64,000 bases of DNA from Neobacillus sp. WH10 (GTDB lineage: Bacteria > Bacillota > Bacilli > Bacillales > Cytobacillaceae): the NCBI RefSeq assembly GCF_030123405.1, contig NZ_CP126110.1, positions 1,550,001-1,614,000 on the forward strand, written 5' to 3'. Below are positions 34,649-42,838 of this stretch, one piece after another; the stretch's first letter is position 1; each line of letters begins with the position of its first letter. The notes below the pieces were generated by a model, which was not told where the DNA came from, ran no database searches, and saw only the letters and a list, made by a program, of their open reading frames with translations. Made by a program: the position numbers and the translations under genes.

Positions 34649-35461
34649 TTATTTAATATTTAACAAATCTGCTAAATATTCCCCGACACCATCTTCTTCA
34701 TTACTCAAGGTCACTTCATTGGCGATGTTCTTTACTTGTTCAATCGCATTTCCCATCGCAATCCCATGCCCAGCATATTCAAGCATTTCCAAATCATTAT
34801 CCTCATCACCAAATGCAACAATCCTTTCAGCTGGTATTCCATAGTAATCAGCAGCCTTTTTCAAGCCTACAGCCTTGTTTAAACCAACCTTAATGATTTC
34901 GATAACATGCCATGGGGCCGCCCAGCTTCGTTGTTCGATCACTTCAGCATGAACCTGAGATAAATGGTCACGAATCTGTTTGAGATTATCTTCCTCTGTA
35001 TGGATCAGCATACTTGTAGGTGAATCATTTAGAAAACTTTGAAGATCACCAGTGGTGATTTTTGGATTGCCATATCTAAAAATATCTAAAAGCTTTTCAT
35101 CGTGGTAATGGAAATATACATCGTCCATCACTTCGGCAATAATATTGTGAAAATGAAAGCTTCTGCAAGCCTCTACAATGTCTTTTGCCACTTTAATATC
35201 GAGCGGCTCATGATAAAATCCCCAGCTAGACTGTCGTGGGTGGTGCATAAAGGCTCCGTTAAAATTAACAATCGGTGTGTCCAGTTCCAATTCGCGATAA
35301 TACATTTCACTGGAGCGATAAGGTCTTCCTGTGGCAATCATGACAATATGACCTTCCGCTCTTGCTTTTTGGATTATTTCCTTATTTTTTATGGAAATTG
35401 TTTTATCGTCTTTTAATAATGTTCCATCTAAATCTAGTGCGATTAAATGTTTCTCTGTCAT
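34649..35461 (-). CDS. yitU: Cof-type HAD-superfamily hydrolase YitU
   Basis: 270 aa. HAD motif I DLDGTLLKDD near residue 9, motif II ATGRPYRS, motif III lysine in the KVGLNKAVGLKKA stretch, and motif IV AFGDEDNDLEMLEYAG. Cap type IIb, so a small-molecule phosphatase of the Cof/YitU group (flavin or sugar phosphates are typical). Ribosome site AAGGAG. Divergent from yitW as in B. subtilis. Confidence 0.9.
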   Translation of the reverse strand: MTEKHLIALDLDGTLLKDDKTISIKNKEIIQKARAEGHIVMIATGRPYRSSEMYYRELELDTPIVNFNGAFMHHPRQSSWGFYHEPLDIKVAKDIVEACRSFHFHNIIAEVMDDVYFHYHDEKLLDIFRYGNPKITTGDLQSFLNDSPTSMLIHTEEDNLKQIRDHLSQVHAEVIEQRSWAAPWHVIEIIKVGLNKAVGLKKAADYYGIPAERIVAFGDEDNDLEMLEYAGHGIAMGNAIEQVKNIANEVTLSNEEDGVGEYLADLLNIK

Positions 35462-35620
35462 ATGGACTCCTTCTTATTTTGAATTTTCATTAATAAATAA
35501 TAAATGCAATGCTTTAGGAAAAAATTTGTCTGCATGATACACTACATTTATGATAAGTTTGCATAATGAATGGAATTCTTTATTTCTATATTTACTATGT
35601 TAACAATTTTATATCTAAAC

Positions 35621-35663
35621 TGTAAAAAAATTCACACCAAAGGCAATCAAAAAATTATATACT
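35621..35663 (+). promoter_or_regulatory. Fnr-type promoter of yitW-yedF
   Basis: Box TGTAA-N6-TCACA (35621-35636) and -10 TATACT (35658-35663), 21 nt apart. Same geometry as five other promoters in this island, equivalent to a box centred near -41.5. One mismatch in the left half-site. It is the main feature of the 304-nt gap between yitU and yitW. Confidence 0.75.
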
Positions 35664-35765
35664 TTTTATGTGTCTATTGGAAGTGGATTTATTTACTCGC
35701 TTTTTGGAAATTGTAATAAAAACATTCTATGAAGTAAATACAAAAATAATAAGGAGTGAATCCAT

Positions 35766-36074
35766 ATGAATGAAGAATTAAAAGAAAATATTATGGGCGC
35801 ATTAGAGTTAGTTATTGACCCTGAGTTAGGCGTAGACATTGTTAACTTGGGTTTAGTTTATAATGTTGAAATTGATGATAAGGGTATGGCCACGATTACA
35901 ATGACGTTAACTACAATGGGCTGTCCACTTGCTGGGACAATAGTGGATCAAGTGAAAAGAGCTCTGGCAGACATCCCCGAGATAAAAGATACAGAAGTAA
36001 ATATCGTTTGGAACCCGCCTTGGAATAAGGACATGATGTCACGCTATGCGAAAATCGCTTTAGGTATTCGCTAA
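35766..36074 (+). CDS. yitW: YitW, MIP18/SufT-like metal-sulfur cluster assembly protein
   Basis: 102 aa DUF59 protein: ALELVIDPELGVDIVNLGLVYNV and LTTMGCPLAGTIVDQV contain the conserved acidic patch and the single cysteine of the family, ending VNIVWNPPWN. Members help mature iron-sulfur proteins. Strong ribosome site AAGGAG. Forms an operon with the YedF-like gene (15 nt gap). In B. subtilis yitW also lies near yitU. The Fnr-type promoter suggests a higher need for it without oxygen, where Fe-S radical SAM enzymes of this island are made. Confidence 0.9.
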   Translation: MNEELKENIMGALELVIDPELGVDIVNLGLVYNVEIDDKGMATITMTLTTMGCPLAGTIVDQVKRALADIPEIKDTEVNIVWNPPWNKDMMSRYAKIALGIR

Positions 36075-36089
36075 GGAGGTAAAAAACAT

Positions 36090-36428
36090 ATGAAAAACAA
36101 AGTGATTTTAGTTAGCTCAAACCAACTGGGCAGGGGAGATCAAATGCTTGGTGAGAATATTCTTGAAACATTTTTTACGATTTTGAAGCAAAAAGAAGAA
36201 CTTCCCGCAGCTGTTTTTTGCATGAACAACGGGGTATTAACGATGACAGAAGATTCATTTGTTTCCGTTCATTTAAAGGAATTGGAAGCAAAAGGTGTCG
36301 ATATATTAGCATGTAAAACATGTGCTGATCATTATGAAGTATCAGAAAAATTGTCGGTTGGCAAAATTAGTGGAATGGGCGACTTTATTGATCTGGCAGC
36401 AAAATATGAGGTAATAACCATTTCTTAA
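36090..36428 (+). CDS. DsrE-like, selenium-metabolism YedF-type protein
   Basis: 112 aa DsrE/F-like fold. N-terminal VILVSSNQLGRGDQMLGENILETFF and the cysteine pair ACKTCADHYEVSEKLSVG correspond to the C-terminal half of YedF proteins (sulfurtransferase-like, selenium metabolism). The TusA-like N-terminal half of full-length YedF is absent. Could carry persulfide sulfur for a partner such as YitW or the radical SAM enzyme. Ribosome site AAGGAGG; terminator follows. Confidence 0.8.
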   Translation: MKNKVILVSSNQLGRGDQMLGENILETFFTILKQKEELPAAVFCMNNGVLTMTEDSFVSVHLKELEAKGVDILACKTCADHYEVSEKLSVGKISGMGDFIDLAAKYEVITIS

Positions 36429-36457
36429 AAACAGCGGAGTTTCTGCTGTTTTTTTTC
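36428..36457 (+). terminator. Terminator after the yitW operon
   Basis: Stem aaaacagc / gctgtttt followed by a T run. Confidence 0.85.
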
Positions 36458-36492
36458 ATACTTCACAAAAAATTACATATATAACTGTAGGT

Positions 36493-36535
36493 TGTGAGAT
36501 AGTTCACTTTTTTCAAACATAATCACCTTTATAAT
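36493..36535 (+). promoter_or_regulatory. Fnr-type promoter of the radical SAM gene
   Basis: Perfect Fnr box TGTGA-N6-TCACT (36493-36508), 21 nt, then a perfect -10 TATAAT (36530-36535). No -35 element, as expected for an activator-dependent class II promoter. Confidence 0.92.
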
Positions 36536-36589
36536 ACAGAGTATTAAGGCTGATTGAGTTTGAAATAATTGTTTTAGGAGGCGTTCTAT

Positions 36590-37714
36590 TTGTCTTTTAA
36601 TCGAGATTTTAATAAAGATCCATTTATCGTGATATGGGAGCTGACACGTGCATGCCAATTAAAATGTCTGCATTGCCGTGCAGATGCACAATACACAAGG
36701 GATCCACGCGAACTTTCTTTCAAAGAAGGCAAGGATCTAATTGATCAAATATATGATATGAATAACCCAATCCTCGTTTTTACCGGCGGAGATCCTTTGA
36801 TGAGGGAAGATATCTTTGATATTGCTAAATATGCTGTAGAAAAGGGTGTACGGGTATCAATGACACCCAGTGCTACCCCAAATGTAACGAAAGAAGCAAT
36901 TCAAAAAGCTAAAGAAGTTGGTCTTTCTCGCTGGGCATTTAGTATTGACGGACCGACGGCAGAAATCCATGACCATTTCCGTGGAACGGCTGGTTCTTAT
37001 GATCTGACAATGGAACGTATAAAATACTTACATGAGCTTGAAATTCCGATTCAGATTAATACCGTTATTTCAAGATATAATGTTGAATACCTCAATGAGA
37101 TGGCAAAAATGGTAGAAGATTTGAATTGTGTACTTTGGAGCGTCTTTTTCCTTGTCCCGACTGGAAGAGGACAAGTGTCGGATATGATTTCTCCTGTTGA
37201 ACATGAAAAGGTACTTAGATGGCTGTATGATCTTAGTAAACGGGTACCATTTGATATTAAAACAACTGAAGCTATGCATTACCGCCGTGTAGTTATACAG
37301 CAAAAAATGCGTGAAGCAAAAGCTCAGACAGATGAAATCCACTATTTAAGTGCCTTAACTGAAAAAGGGTTAACTGGTTCCATTGATGGCCTTGGACGTG
37401 CACCTAAAGGTGTGAATGATGGAAATGGCTTTGTGTTTATTTCCCATATTGGCGATGTTTATCCTAGTGGTCTTTTACCAGTTAAGGCTGGAAATGTTCG
37501 TGAAACATCGTTAGCAGAAATTTACCGTGAATCACCAATCTTCAAAGCTTTAAGAAATCCTGACGAATTTAAGGGTAAATGTGGTGTGTGTGAATTCCGT
37601 TTTGTTTGCGGCGGTTCAAGGTCTAGAGCCTATGCCATGACAGGTGATTATCTTGAAAGTGAACCATTCTGCGTCTACATTCCAAAAGCCTTAAGAGAGA
37701 AGCAGGCACATTAA
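36590..37714 (+). CDS. Radical SAM/SPASM protein (NirJ/AhbD-like)
   Basis: 374 aa. N-terminal radical SAM cluster C22, C26, C29 in WELTRACQLKCLHCRADA, GGDPLM for SAM binding, and a C-terminal SPASM region with C331, C334, C340 and C361 (CGVCEFRFVCGG) for an auxiliary cluster. The WELTRACxxxCxHC start is typical of the heme d1/heme b maturases NirJ and AhbD and of the related Bacillus group I know as TIGR04053/BA_1875. TTG start with AGGAGG 8 nt upstream. Under a perfect Fnr box and next to an Fnr gene, so it should act in anaerobic metabolism; heme or pterin cofactor modification are possible roles. No peptide precursor gene is adjacent. Confidence 0.85.
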   Translation: MSFNRDFNKDPFIVIWELTRACQLKCLHCRADAQYTRDPRELSFKEGKDLIDQIYDMNNPILVFTGGDPLMREDIFDIAKYAVEKGVRVSMTPSATPNVTKEAIQKAKEVGLSRWAFSIDGPTAEIHDHFRGTAGSYDLTMERIKYLHELEIPIQINTVISRYNVEYLNEMAKMVEDLNCVLWSVFFLVPTGRGQVSDMISPVEHEKVLRWLYDLSKRVPFDIKTTEAMHYRRVVIQQKMREAKAQTDEIHYLSALTEKGLTGSIDGLGRAPKGVNDGNGFVFISHIGDVYPSGLLPVKAGNVRETSLAEIYRESPIFKALRNPDEFKGKCGVCEFRFVCGGSRSRAYAMTGDYLESEPFCVYIPKALREKQAH

Positions 37715-37734
37715 GAAAAAAACTAGCATAAAAA

Positions 37735-37768
37735 CAAGGCTGTCTTCTAAGTGTAAGACAGCCTTGAA
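37735..37768. terminator. Bidirectional terminator between the radical SAM gene and fnr
   Basis: Twelve-base arms caaggctgtctt / aagacagccttg with an 8-nt loop. Confidence 0.92.
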
Positions 37769-37789
37769 AAAATGACGGATGAATCGGTC

Positions 37790-38488
37790 TTATTCTATAT
37801 TACAGTAAATTGCTGAGCAATTCTCACAGCCGATTTCATCCTTTAAATATTGGAGATTTAAAATCGAAATTTTCCCTTTTTTAATATTAATAATCTTATC
37901 CCGCTTTAGCTCACTGAGGATCCGATTTGTACTTTCACGAGAGGTACCACAGAAGTTTGCCAGTTCTTGATTGGTTAATGGCAGATCAATTAAGATTTCA
38001 TTGCCTTTTAGGATTCCATAGCTGTTGGACATCCGAATAAGCGTAGAAAATAAAGCGCCGCGTTTCCCATTTAAGACAAGATCGCGAAATTTTGTTTGTG
38101 TTTTGCGAAAATGATCACTCATCCATTTCATGAACTCGAAGGCAAGCTTACTATTTTGAAAAATTTCACTTTCAATTACATCTTTTTTTATCGCAGCAAT
38201 TTCTCCTTCTTCAAGCACCTTAGCACTTAATAAATATCGTGGATTGTCTGTAAACAGCGTTAATTCACCACAAATATCATTATCGCTACAAATTCTTAAC
38301 GATAGTTCACGGCCGTCTGATGTAATTTTACTGATTTGAATTTTGCCAGAAATAATAATGTAAAGTTCCTCAGCTTCCATGCCTTCCTGAAATAGGTAGC
38401 TGCCTCTTTCACTTTTAAAATGTCGGTCAGCAAATCTAAGTAATTCTTTTATCTCAATGGAATGGGTTGGCTTTATTGTGGCCATCAT
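37790..38488 (-). CDS. fnr: Crp/Fnr family oxygen-responsive regulator, paralogue 1
   Basis: 232 aa: N-terminal cyclic-nucleotide-binding-like fold (LFQEGMEAEELYIIISGKIQISKIT), dimer helix (LAFEFMKWMSDHFRKTQTKFRDLVL) and C-terminal helix-turn-helix LTNQELANFCGTSRESTNRILSELKRD. The last residues carry C221, C224, C229 (C-x2-C-x4-C), the C-terminal 4Fe-4S cysteines that mark Bacillus-type Fnr and are absent from E. coli Fnr. It should bind TGTGA-N6-TCACT boxes, six of which occur within 8 kb. A second paralogue is at 44.2 kb. No Fnr box was found at its own promoter. Confidence 0.92.
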   Translation of the reverse strand: MMATIKPTHSIEIKELLRFADRHFKSERGSYLFQEGMEAEELYIIISGKIQISKITSDGRELSLRICSDNDICGELTLFTDNPRYLLSAKVLEEGEIAAIKKDVIESEIFQNSKLAFEFMKWMSDHFRKTQTKFRDLVLNGKRGALFSTLIRMSNSYGILKGNEILIDLPLTNQELANFCGTSRESTNRILSELKRDKIINIKKGKISILNLQYLKDEIGCENCSAIYCNIE

Positions 38489-38743
38489 TTAATTCACCTC
38501 TAGAACATTTCCTAACACAGTCAATTTTCCCTATAAGTTAGGTTTCGTTATGTATATTTTATCTCAATAAAATGGAGTAAACAATGACAATACAGTGAAA
38601 ACTTCAGTGGATAATGAAAAACATGGAGTTAAAATTGTATTATATAATTGGATGTATAAAGTGGATAATGATTTCCAAAATCAATCTTTTATTCATGTAC
38701 AAACATCTGTTAAGATAAGAATAATAATAAAAAGTATTTTAAT

Positions 38744-38786
38744 AGTGAATAAAGTAACAGTTTTTTTAGTAAAACCCTGATACACT
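38744..38786 (+). promoter_or_regulatory. Fnr-type promoter of moaA
   Basis: Degenerate box AGTGA-N6-TAACA (38744-38759) 21 nt before TACACT (38781-38786). The half-sites are weaker than others but the spacing is identical. Confidence 0.6.
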
Positions 38787-38827
38787 GAGAATAAATAGCT
38801 TCTTTGAAAATTATGGAGTTGATATGA

Positions 38828-39844
38828 ATGGAAAAAACCATTATTAAAGATAAATTAAATAGACCTTTACGTGATTTAAGAATTTCTGTCATAGATCGCT
38901 GTAATTTTCGCTGCCAATACTGTATGCCAGCTGACCAATTCGGTCCGGACTTTGAATTTCTTCCTCGAAGCGCCTTGCTGACGTATGAAGAAATTGAACG
39001 CCTAGGAAAAATATTTGTCAGTTTAGGAGTGGAAAAAATCCGCTTAACAGGTGGTGAACCACTGCTTCGCAAGGATATGCCGATTCTTGTCAAAAAACTC
39101 TCTGCTATTGACGGCCTAAGGGACATAGGCTTAACAACAAATGGCGTTCTTTTGCCGAAATTGGCTGGTGAGTTAAAAGCTGCAGGTCTAAAAAGAGTAA
39201 ACGTCAGCCTTGATACCCTAAACGATGAATTGTTCGGACAAATTAATGGACGCCAGGTAGGTACGGGTCCTGTATTAGAAGGGATTGAAGCGGCAAAACA
39301 TGCGGGCCTTGGGGTTAAAATCAACATGGTTGTAAAAAAAGGTCTAAATGATACTGAAATTATTCCAATGGCAGAATACTGTAAAAACCACGGTTTAGAG
39401 CTTAGGTATATCGAGTTCATGGATGTTGGCTCGACAAACGGCTGGAAAATGGATGATGTTATTACCAAAAAACAGATTTATCATCTATTGAAAGAGCATT
39501 TTGAACTGGAGCCTATTGATCCTGCTTATTTTGGGGAAGTGGCAAAGCTTTATCGTTATAAAGATACTGACGTGAATGTAGGGTTTATTACTTCCGTTTC
39601 TGAGTCTTTCTGCTCAAGCTGCACTCGATCCCGACTCTCAGCAAATGGTCAGATTTTTACCTGTTTATTTAATGGAAATGGCCATGATATTCGGAATTTC
39701 ATGAGAAATGGGGCTACCGATGAGCAAATAGCTGAGCGGATTACAGCTATTTGGAATGGTCGAGATGACAGATATTCGGACGAAAGAACAGCGGAAACAA
39801 ATAAAAATCGTAAAAAGATCGAAATGTCTTATATTGGCGGTTAA
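38828..39844 (+). CDS. moaA: GTP 3',8-cyclase MoaA
   Basis: 338 aa radical SAM enzyme, first step of molybdopterin synthesis (GTP to the cyclic pyranopterin precursor, with MoaC). First cluster C25, C29, C32 in DRCNFRCQYC; second, GTP-binding cluster in the C-terminal SFCSSCTRSRLSANGQIFTCLF; ends SYIGG, the conserved Gly-Gly tail needed for activity. ATG at 38828 has GGAG about 10 nt upstream. Divergent from fnr paralogue 1 and followed by a family A repeat. moaC and moaE are not in the window. Confidence 0.95.
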   Translation: MEKTIIKDKLNRPLRDLRISVIDRCNFRCQYCMPADQFGPDFEFLPRSALLTYEEIERLGKIFVSLGVEKIRLTGGEPLLRKDMPILVKKLSAIDGLRDIGLTTNGVLLPKLAGELKAAGLKRVNVSLDTLNDELFGQINGRQVGTGPVLEGIEAAKHAGLGVKINMVVKKGLNDTEIIPMAEYCKNHGLELRYIEFMDVGSTNGWKMDDVITKKQIYHLLKEHFELEPIDPAYFGEVAKLYRYKDTDVNVGFITSVSESFCSSCTRSRLSANGQIFTCLFNGNGHDIRNFMRNGATDEQIAERITAIWNGRDDRYSDERTAETNKNRKKIEMSYIGG

Positions 39845-39847
39845 CCA

Positions 39848-39915
39848 GAAAAGCGGAAGCGCTCGTTTAGCGAAGTATACTAGCTGCTGGGCGCTGCGAG
39901 CTAGACAGTTATCAA
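39848..39915 (+). repeat. Interspersed repeat, family A, copy 2
   Basis: Starts AGAAAAGCGGAAGCGCTCG and ends GCTAGACAGTTATCAA. Short copy (68 nt) between moaA and the RIC gene. Confidence 0.75.
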
Positions 39916-39935
39916 AGTTTAGATATAGATCCTCA

Positions 39936-39972
39936 TTTTATAAAACAGCCCGCTTGCAGCAAGCGGGCTGTT
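39936..39972 (-). terminator. Terminator of the RIC gene
   Basis: Twelve-base arms acagcccgcttg / caagcgggctgt with a 3-nt loop, T-rich on the minus-strand exit. Confidence 0.88.
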
Positions 39973-39974
39973 GA

Positions 39975-40676
39975 TCATTCTGCAATATATCGAGGGAATA
40001 AAATATTATTTTCAAGATGAACATGCATGAAGGTTAATTCTTCTAATGCTTCCAAACGTGCATACACTAAACGGTACGTACCACAGGCATCTAGTGGAAG
40101 TTTATAGTCAGATGTTACTTTACGGATTTGTCTTAAAATCTCACCGGCATGGTCGTGTTCCTTTTCAAGCTCTGTAATCAACGAAATCGCTTCTTGGCGA
40201 TTTTCAACAGTTCCGTCAGCAATCTGTTTAATTAACGGGAATACGATAGCTTCTTCTTTTTCCATATGCTTAATCAATTCTTTTTTAAATTCATAAAAGA
40301 GTTCATTCACTTTTAATAACTCAGGATGGCTGTCGCCGTGTACACGTGATACTTTCGTTACATAGGGGCTAAGCATTGATAACTCTTCTTCAGATACACG
40401 GTGGTAATTTGAAATGATATGTTCCATGATTGTATTTGAATCAGATTCTGTCCAAACCTCTACATCTTTTTCGGCATTCTCGTATGTCTCAAATACGATT
40501 TTTAATTCTTCTAATAAAGTATCCATATTTAGCTCGTTTTGAGCAACAGCTTGTGATAATGGGATGTTTCCGCCGCAGCAGAAATCAATGCGATACTTTT
40601 TGAATAAATCACTTGTTTTTGGTAATTTGTTAACAATATCTTTAACTAATGAATTCTCGGTAATGTTAAATGTCAT
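39975..40676 (-). CDS. scdA: Iron-sulfur cluster repair di-iron protein (RIC/ScdA/YtfE)
   Basis: 233 aa. N-terminal ScdA domain with the paired cysteines C33-C34 in RIDFCCGGN, then a hemerythrin-like four-helix bundle with di-iron ligands (ISNYHRVSEEE, VHGDSHPEL, HMEKEEAIVFPLI, LEKEHDHAGEIL, HVHLENNILFPR). Repairs Fe-S clusters damaged by nitric oxide and releases iron or reduces NO. Ribosome site AGGAGG. A good Fnr box lies upstream on its strand. Fits an anaerobic island handling nitrate and nitric oxide. Confidence 0.93.
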   Translation of the reverse strand: MTFNITENSLVKDIVNKLPKTSDLFKKYRIDFCCGGNIPLSQAVAQNELNMDTLLEELKIVFETYENAEKDVEVWTESDSNTIMEHIISNYHRVSEEELSMLSPYVTKVSRVHGDSHPELLKVNELFYEFKKELIKHMEKEEAIVFPLIKQIADGTVENRQEAISLITELEKEHDHAGEILRQIRKVTSDYKLPLDACGTYRLVYARLEALEELTFMHVHLENNILFPRYIAE

Positions 40677-40722
40677 GATAAATCCTCCTTAAATTTTTTA
40701 AAGGTAGTTTATTTCTGACTTA

Positions 40723-40765
40723 AGCATAATTGAAAACAAATATTAATTAGGTGACCTGCATCACA
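40723..40765 (-). promoter_or_regulatory. Fnr-type promoter of scdA/RIC
   Basis: Read on the minus strand: TGTGA-N6-TCACC (40765-40750), 21 nt, TATGCT -10 (40728-40723). Only one mismatch to the Fnr palindrome. Confidence 0.8.
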
Positions 40766-40796
40766 CTCTCGCTATGATTTAATTAATTCCTTATTT

Positions 40797-40839
40797 TGTG
40801 ACATTTGATATGTTAGCATGTTTTCTATAGGCTTATAAT
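40797..40839 (+). promoter_or_regulatory. Fnr-type promoter of moeA-mobB
   Basis: Half-site TGTGA-N6-ATATG (40797-40812), 21 nt, then a perfect TATAAT (40834-40839). Its box centre is 47 bp from that of the divergent scdA promoter. Confidence 0.65.
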
Positions 40840-40905
40840 GAATATTAGATGTTTAAATTTTATATATAGTGAAAATTACCAGTATTAGGCAGGAGTTGAT
40901 GTAGT

Positions 40906-42171
40906 TTGTTAGAAAGAAGAATACCGATTCCAATTGGTGAAGCAGTTCAAAAAATAATGGAACATCAATTACATGGTGTAACGGAACATGTTTCGATAAA
41001 TGAGAGTTTTGGCCGTTTTTTATCAGAAGATTTAATTGCGACAAGCGACGTGCCTCACTTCGATCGGGCACCTTATGATGGCTTTGCCGTCAGATCTATC
41101 GATACTCTTGAAGCAACACTGTCCAATCCAGTCGAATTTGAAGTAATTGACCATATAGGTGCCGGATTGGTTTCAACGAAGATTGTCGGTCAAAATCAAG
41201 CAGTTCGAATCATGACAGGGGCAATGATGCCGGAAGGAACTGATGCAGTCGTCATGTTTGAGGTTGCAAAAGACTACGAAAAAAACGGAAAACCTTTTAT
41301 GTCGATTAAACGAAGATTTAACAAGGGAGATAATGTTTCCTTAAAAGGTGAAGACGCGAAAAAAGGTGAAGTCTTAGTAAAAAAAGGAACATTGATTAAT
41401 CCTGGCATTCAAGCCATGCTTGCAACTTTCGGCTATAAGAATGTACCCGTGGCAAAAAAACCACTTGTCGGTCTGTTTGCAACTGGTACAGAGCTTTTAG
41501 AAGTGGAAGAAGAATTAGTGCCAGGAAAAATTCGCAATAGCAATTCCCATATGATTGCTGCCCAAATAGAAAGGGCAGGAGGGATTGTTCATTACTTTGG
41601 TAAGTTGCCTGATGATTTTGATACATGTTTTGAAGCAGTAAAAAACACTTTGAATAAGGTAGATTTGTTAATTACCACTGGAGGTGTTTCGGTTGGAGAT
41701 TTTGACTATCTTCCGGCAATTTATAAAAAGCTTGGTGCAGAGGTATTCTTTAATAAAGTGGCAATGCGACCTGGAAGTGTGACGACAGTAGCTCGATTTA
41801 ATAATAAAATTCTGTTTGGGCTTTCAGGTAACCCTTCTGCCTGTTATGTCGGCTTTGAATTGTATGCACGGCCAATTATTCGCGGACTACTTTTTTCAGA
41901 AAAACCGCACTTACGGAGAGAGAAAGCAGTCTTAGAGGTTGACTTTTTAAAAGCAAATCCATTTACAAGATTGGTGCGCAGCTCAGTATTTATCGAGGAT
42001 GGAAGGTTAAGAGTTACACCGAGCGGACTAGATAAGTCAAATATAATTATGAGTCTTTCTGGTGCGAATTCCTTAACAATTCTTCCTGGTGGAACACGTG
42101 GATTCACTGCTGGAACCGAGGTAGATGTTCTTTTACTTGAGGACCAGGTCGGCAGTGAATGGCCTTGGTAA
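40906..42171 (+). CDS. moeA: Molybdopterin molybdenumtransferase MoeA
   Basis: 421 aa. Four-domain MoeA: N-terminal DVPHFDRAPYDGFAVRS, RIMTGAMMPEGTDAVV, central MPT-binding-like domain with RNSNSHMIAAQ and TTGGVSVGDFDYL, PGSVTTVARFNNKILFGLSGNPSACYVGFEL, and a C-terminal domain. Inserts molybdate into adenylylated molybdopterin. TTG start; GGAG lies 12 nt upstream, slightly far, so the start is likely but not certain. Ends overlapping mobB by 13 bp. Fnr-type promoter upstream. Confidence 0.95.
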   Translation: MLERRIPIPIGEAVQKIMEHQLHGVTEHVSINESFGRFLSEDLIATSDVPHFDRAPYDGFAVRSIDTLEATLSNPVEFEVIDHIGAGLVSTKIVGQNQAVRIMTGAMMPEGTDAVVMFEVAKDYEKNGKPFMSIKRRFNKGDNVSLKGEDAKKGEVLVKKGTLINPGIQAMLATFGYKNVPVAKKPLVGLFATGTELLEVEEELVPGKIRNSNSHMIAAQIERAGGIVHYFGKLPDDFDTCFEAVKNTLNKVDLLITTGGVSVGDFDYLPAIYKKLGAEVFFNKVAMRPGSVTTVARFNNKILFGLSGNPSACYVGFELYARPIIRGLLFSEKPHLRREKAVLEVDFLKANPFTRLVRSSVFIEDGRLRVTPSGLDKSNIIMSLSGANSLTILPGGTRGFTAGTEVDVLLLEDQVGSEWPW

Positions 42172-42689
42172 AGCCAGTAGTTTTTCAAATAGCAGGATAT
42201 CAAAATAGTGGGAAAACAACTTTAACAACAAAGCTTATAAAAGCCCTAAAGGATCGTGGCTTAAAAACGGTGACCATTAAGCATCATGGCCATGGGGGGA
42301 AACCGGATGCAGCGGATCAAAAGGATTCAAGCAAACATCTTTCCGCAGGTGCGATTGCATCAATTGTTGAAGGAGATGGCAGACTAATTCTTCAGGCCGA
42401 AAACTTTCAACACAGTCTTGAAAAACAGATTGAGTTGCTAAAATTTTTCGATCCAGATGTAATATTAATTGAGGGTTATAAGCAGGAAAATTATCCTAAG
42501 ATATTGTTCCTAAGAGATAAACAGGACCTGATTTTATTAGAAATGGTGAAAAATGTTACGGCAGTTGTTTACTGGATGGAAGAGATGAGGGATATGATTA
42601 CAGCAAAATGGAGTATGCCTTCCTTTCTAATTGATGATGAAGCAGCTATTATTTGGATAGCAGAATCCATTCAAGGGCTAAAAAAATAG
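42159..42689 (+). CDS. mobB: Molybdopterin-guanine dinucleotide synthesis accessory protein MobB
   Basis: 176 aa GTP-binding P-loop protein: Walker A GYQNSGKTT near residue 13, KHHGHGGKPD, and LIEGYKQENYPKI. Supports nucleotide transfer to molybdopterin. Overlap with moeA shows co-translation. mobA is not in the window. Confidence 0.93.
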   Translation: MALVKPVVFQIAGYQNSGKTTLTTKLIKALKDRGLKTVTIKHHGHGGKPDAADQKDSSKHLSAGAIASIVEGDGRLILQAENFQHSLEKQIELLKFFDPDVILIEGYKQENYPKILFLRDKQDLILLEMVKNVTAVVYWMEEMRDMITAKWSMPSFLIDDEAAIIWIAESIQGLKK

Positions 42690-42732
42690 AGATACCAAAT
42701 TAAAAAAATTGCCATAAAAATTAGTTGCCTTT

Positions 42733-42768
42733 AGACTGATCGGTTTTTATCGTTCAGTCTTTTTTTAT
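42733..42768 (+). terminator. Terminator after moeA-mobB
   Basis: Stem agactga / tcagtct with a T run of seven. Confidence 0.8.
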
Positions 42769-42838
42769 GAAAAGTAAAATTGAATTAATTCTTGGCTCTT
42801 TTCGCATAGATTGTTGTTTTTAGACTATAAAGTTTGCC

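Noticed and set aside
38710..39468. 252-aa open frame on the minus strand opposite moaA
   Set aside because: Shadow of moaA: no ribosome site, low-complexity Ser/Arg/Phe composition, and moaA has complete cluster motifs on the other strand.
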